DNA of 45,849 nt from Bacillota bacterium (GTDB lineage Bacteria > Bacillota > Bacilli > Alicyclobacillales > SLC66). The first letter of the stretch is position 1, and each line of letters starts with the position of its first letter. The notes under the pieces were generated by a model, which made no database searches, was not told the origin of the DNA, and saw nothing but the letters and a program-made list of their open reading frames with translations. This document shows, piece after piece, positions 43,196-45,849 of the stretch. The translations under genes and the position numbers were made by a program. Location: contig JAJZCJ010000002.1 in NCBI GenBank assembly GCA_021846145.1, forward strand, positions 1 through 45,849. The letters are read 5' to 3'.

Positions 43196-45151
43196 TTATT
43201 CTTTGTCAGAATACTGTTGTTGTAACATGTTAATGACGTTAGGATCAGCCAATGTCGTGGTATCGCCAATGGTTCTGCCTTCCGCAATATCTCGCAATAA
43301 TCGACGCATGATTTTTGCGCTGCGGGTTTTTGGCAGTTCAGCCGTGAACATAATTTCTTCCGGTCTCGCCATTGCGCCGATTTTCTCAACGACGTGTTTC
43401 TTCAATTCTGCAATCAAGTCATCACTAGCCGCAATGCCTTCTTTAAGTGTGACAAAGGCAGTAATCGCTTGTCCTTTAATGTCATGGGAGCGACCAATTA
43501 CAGCCGCTTCAGCCACTGACTTGTGATCGACTAACGCGCTTTCCACTTCCATTGTGCCTATGCGGTGGCCAGATACGTTGATCACGTCATCAATGCGACC
43601 TAAAATCCAGAGATAGCGATCTTCGTCAAGGTGAGCGCCATCACCAGGTAGATAGATTCCGGGGTATTTTCCGAAATAGGTTTTTTGGAAGCGATCATCA
43701 TCTCCCCAAACGGTACGCAGCATGGACGGCCAAGGCTTGGTGACGACTAAATATCCCCCTGCTCCTGGCTGCACTGGATCACCATTCTCATCCACTACGT
43801 CGACTGCGACTCCGGGCACTGCCTTGGTTGCAGATCCTGGCTTCGTAGTAATGAGCCCTGGTAGTGGCGCGATCATGGCACATCCAGTCTCCGTTTGCCA
43901 CCATGTATCGACAATTGGACACCGCCCTTGGCCAACATGTTCGTGATACCACATCCAAGCCTCGGGGTTAATAGGTTCTCCCACGGTGCCCATTAGTCTT
44001 AACGAATCCAAGTTGCGCTTTTGAACGTACTGTGGTCCCCATTTCATAAACGTGCGAATCGAGGTAGGTGCAGTGTAAAAAATGGTGACGCCATACTTTT
44101 CGATAATTTCCCAGAATCTATCACGTTCCGGGAAATCTGGTGCCCCTTCGTACATGACAAGCGTCGCGCCTGCGGACAATGGTCCATATACAATGTAAGT
44201 GTGACCGGTAACCCATCCAATATCGGCAGAACACCAGAAAATATCATTATCTTTTAAGTCAAAAACGCTGCGCATGGAAGTGTTGGCTCCCACTAGATAG
44301 CCACCTGTAGTGTGCACAATTCCTTTTGGCTTGCCTGTGGTACCAGAGGTGTAAAGAATGTACAGGATATCTTCGGCGTCCATCGGTTCTGCTGGAAATG
44401 GCTCAGTCGACGCGGATTTCATTAAATCGTGCCAAAATACGTCTCGCCCTGCCTTCATAGTGGCGTTTGATTGTTGTCCAATTCGTTCCACAACTAAGAC
44501 TGTCTCGATCGGTGTATCTTCTACGGCAATATCTGCATTATCCTTTAATGGAACCTGATTCCCACGGCGCCAGCCCGCGTCTGCTGTAATGAGCAATTTG
44601 GCATCAGCGTCGAGAATGCGATCTTTTAAAGAGGCGGAAGAGAATCCAGCGAACACAACAGAGTGAATCGCGCCAATTTTTGCACAAGCCATCATCGTAA
44701 TGGGGAGCTCTGGAATCATCGGTAAATAGACCATTACGCGATCGCCTTTTTTGACGCCTAGGCTCTTGAGCATGTGAGCGGCCTTGTCCACTTCGCGGCC
44801 TAACATGTCGTACGTGAAGACTTTGCTGTCTCCTGGTTCGCCTTCCCAAATAATAGCGGCCTTGTTTTTGCGTTCTCCTTGGCGGTGCCTATCGACCAGA
44901 TTGTAAGTAGCATTTAACTTGCCATTTACAAACCACTTGGCATGTGGTGGTTCCCAATTGAGGGTTTGTGTAAAAGGTTCAAACCAGCTAATATTTTGTG
45001 CTTGTTCAGCCCAATATGCCTCAGGATCAGCTGCGGCTCGGTCATATATGCCAGGATCATTAAAATTAGCTTTCGCTTTAAATGCTTCAGATGGTGCAAA
45101 AGCTCGATCCTCATTTAATAAGGTATCTAATCTTTCTGGATTTACTGTCAT
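43196..45151 (-). CDS. acsA: Acetyl-CoA synthetase (AMP-forming)
   Basis: 651 residues, full length; GAGGAGG lies six bases before the ATG. Motifs: [34 protein letters not shown]-loop [24 protein letters not shown] (A5), [12 protein letters not shown] (hinge), and the C-terminal catalytic lysine K613 in [11 protein letters not shown]. The usual SGK at the reversible acetylation site is SAK here. It turns acetate, ATP and CoA into acetyl-CoA, probably for growth on scavenged acetate imported by the nearby transporter. A cre-like site lies between promoter and gene. Confidence 0.95.
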   Translation of the reverse strand: MTVNPERLDTLLNEDRAFAPSEAFKAKANFNDPGIYDRAAADPEAYWAEQAQNISWFEPFTQTLNWEPPHAKWFVNGKLNATYNLVDRHRQGERKNKAAIIWEGEPGDSKVFTYDMLGREVDKAAHMLKSLGVKKGDRVMVYLPMIPELPITMMACAKIGAIHSVVFAGFSSASLKDRILDADAKLLITADAGWRRGNQVPLKDNADIAVEDTPIETVLVVERIGQQSNATMKAGRDVFWHDLMKSASTEPFPAEPMDAEDILYILYTSGTTGKPKGIVHTTGGYLVGANTSMRSVFDLKDNDIFWCSADIGWVTGHTYIVYGPLSAGATLVMYEGAPDFPERDRFWEIIEKYGVTIFYTAPTSIRTFMKWGPQYVQKRNLDSLRLMGTVGEPINPEAWMWYHEHVGQGRCPIVDTWWQTETGCAMIAPLPGLITTKPGSATKAVPGVAVDVVDENGDPVQPGAGGYLVVTKPWPSMLRTVWGDDDRFQKTYFGKYPGIYLPGDGAHLDEDRYLWILGRIDDVINVSGHRIGTMEVESALVDHKSVAEAAVIGRSHDIKGQAITAFVTLKEGIAASDDLIAELKKHVVEKIGAMARPEEIMFTAELPKTRSAKIMRRLLRDIAEGRTIGDTTTLADPNVINMLQQQYSDKE

Positions 45152-45194
45152 TGTAGTCCTCCTCTAATTTTTGACCTTAGCTGAATTACCATTC

Positions 45195-45208
45195 AGTAAG
45201 CGTTTACA
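45195..45208. promoter_or_regulatory. cre-like site upstream of acsA
   Basis: AGTAAGCGTTTACA matches TGNAANCGNWNNCA with a single mismatch at the first base. It lies 44-57 bases upstream of the acsA start and downstream of a minus-strand TATACT (45236-45241) that could be the -10 box. Confidence 0.6.
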
Positions 45209-45271
45209 TTACTTAAGGCAATTCTTTCTCACTGTAGTATAGCACAACAGAAAAGATCATTGAGATAGATT

Positions 45272-45317
45272 GGACACAATTTTCTTGTAAGATATTCAAT
45301 TTCGAATATTTTGTGTC
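45272..45317. repeat. Dyads between acsA and the Crp/Fnr gene
   Basis: Inverted GACACAA (45273-45279) / TTGTGTC (45311-45317), and between them a separate perfect dyad ATATTC-AATTTC-GAATAT (45292-45309). The two are not concentric, so they may be sites for different regulators in this divergent promoter region. Confidence 0.45.
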
Positions 45318-45376
45318 TAATTTATGCTGGTTGCAAAATGAGGCTGTATGTACTATGAATCATGAGAGGTGATTAA

Positions 45377-45849
45377 ATGGATTGGTTGAAAAACATTCCG
45401 ATTTTTCAGGCGCTGACGGAAGAACAGTGGAATGAAGTGGTCAAATTAGTGCATATGCAGCAGTTGGAACGTGGTCAGTATGTATTTTTTGAAGGCGAAG
45501 ATAAAACCGCAGTGTATTTTATTCGCTCTGGAACGGTAAAAGTATTTAAAGTGGATGAAGAGGGACGTGAACAAATTGTGTCTTTTTTAAGGGCAGGTGA
45601 TATGTTCCCACATGTTGGATTTTTTGATGATTTTCCTTATCCAGGGACTGCCCAAGCCATTAGTGATGGACAATTGGCACTGATCCCTGTGCGTAAATTT
45701 GAACAACTTCTATTTAAAGAGCCGCAAATTGCGATGTCGGTCCTGCGTGTGTTGAGTCAGAAAATACTGGAATTGCAACAAAAACTTCAAGATGTCACGT
45801 TGCAAAATGCGGGTGATCGCATAACACAAACACTGATTCATCTTGGCGA
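45377..45849 (+). CDS. Crp/Fnr-family regulator, N-terminal part (runs off the window)
   Basis: The frame is open from the ATG at 45377 (after GAGAGGTG) to the window end, 157 codons. The product begins MDWLKNIPIFQALTEEQW and continues with a cyclic-nucleotide-binding fold (YVFFEGEDKTAVYFIRSGTVKVFKV, QIVSFLRAGDMFPHVGFFDD) and the long dimerisation helix; the helix-turn-helix lies beyond the edge. There is no cysteine cluster in the readable part, so it is not an iron-sulfur FNR of the E. coli type. It is divergent from acsA, which it may regulate. Confidence 0.9.
   Translation, partial: MDWLKNIPIFQALTEEQWNEVVKLVHMQQLERGQYVFFEGEDKTAVYFIRSGTVKVFKVDEEGREQIVSFLRAGDMFPHVGFFDDFPYPGTAQAISDGQLALIPVRKFEQLLFKEPQIAMSVLRVLSQKILELQQKLQDVTLQNAGDRITQTLIHLG

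Noticed and set aside
1..45849. CRISPR array, insertion sequence, prophage, tRNA or rRNA
   Set aside because: No regularly spaced repeats, transposase or phage genes, cloverleaf or ribosomal RNA sequence was seen on either strand.

Overview
The window reads as a gene-dense piece of a Bacillota (Firmicutes) chromosome of moderate to low GC. Most starts have strong GGAGG-type ribosome binding sites, there are many perfect-stem terminators, and the proteins include a Mn-dependent class II pyrophosphatase, an HPr with both His15 and Ser46, and catabolite-response-like (cre) sites. Aspartate 4-decarboxylase, a hemerythrin-chemoreceptor and acetate-scavenging genes would suit an acid-tolerant, soil or spring type member such as an Alicyclobacillaceae relative, but that placement is only inference. 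I found no rRNA, tRNA, CRISPR array, insertion sequence or phage module, and no gene-free stretch longer than about 250 bases.

Layout. 1-1894: end of a ribokinase-type sugar kinase, an AlkA-type DNA glycosylase and a GNAT acetyltransferase. 1925-8080: an alpha-glucoside locus, with a LacI regulator, a binding protein and two ABC permeases on the minus strand and a divergent oligo-1,6-glucosidase; no ABC ATPase is present. 8336-11383: RecQ helicase and a soluble hemerythrin-chemoreceptor fusion. 11572-15605: dihydroxyacetone kinase operon dhaK-dhaL-dhaM-HPr-enzyme I, a complete PEP-to-dihydroxyacetone phosphate relay. 15663-18968: a 62-residue ORF, aspartate 4-decarboxylase and isoaspartyl dipeptidase. 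19061-26957: pyrophosphatase, a PAS-GGDEF-EAL protein, SbcD and SbcC. 27017-31078: aldo/keto reductase, a VTT/DedA-like membrane protein and a second PAS-GGDEF-EAL protein (minus strand).

31183-34308 is a tryptophanase gene preceded by a sigma-54 promoter and by a TyrR-like, GAFTGA-containing sigma-54 activator with a candidate enhancer dyad between them. 34436-38004 is a MerR-acyl-CoA dehydrogenase-acyl-CoA synthetase operon with a candidate operator inside its promoter. 38115-41874 holds small and orphan membrane proteins (including a histidine-kinase-like remnant that lacks its phospho-acceptor histidine) and a chemoreceptor. 41939-45151 has a YaaH-type acetate transporter, PsiE and acetyl-CoA synthetase; the two acetate genes both carry cre-like sites. 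The window ends inside a Crp/Fnr-family regulator.

Most notable: the sigma-54/tryptophanase unit; two genes whose family N-termini can only be reached through non-standard start codons (sbcD from ATT, the TyrR-like regulator from ACG); the dihydroxyacetone phosphorelay operon with an intrinsic terminator inside its leader; and the aspartate/isoaspartate module.
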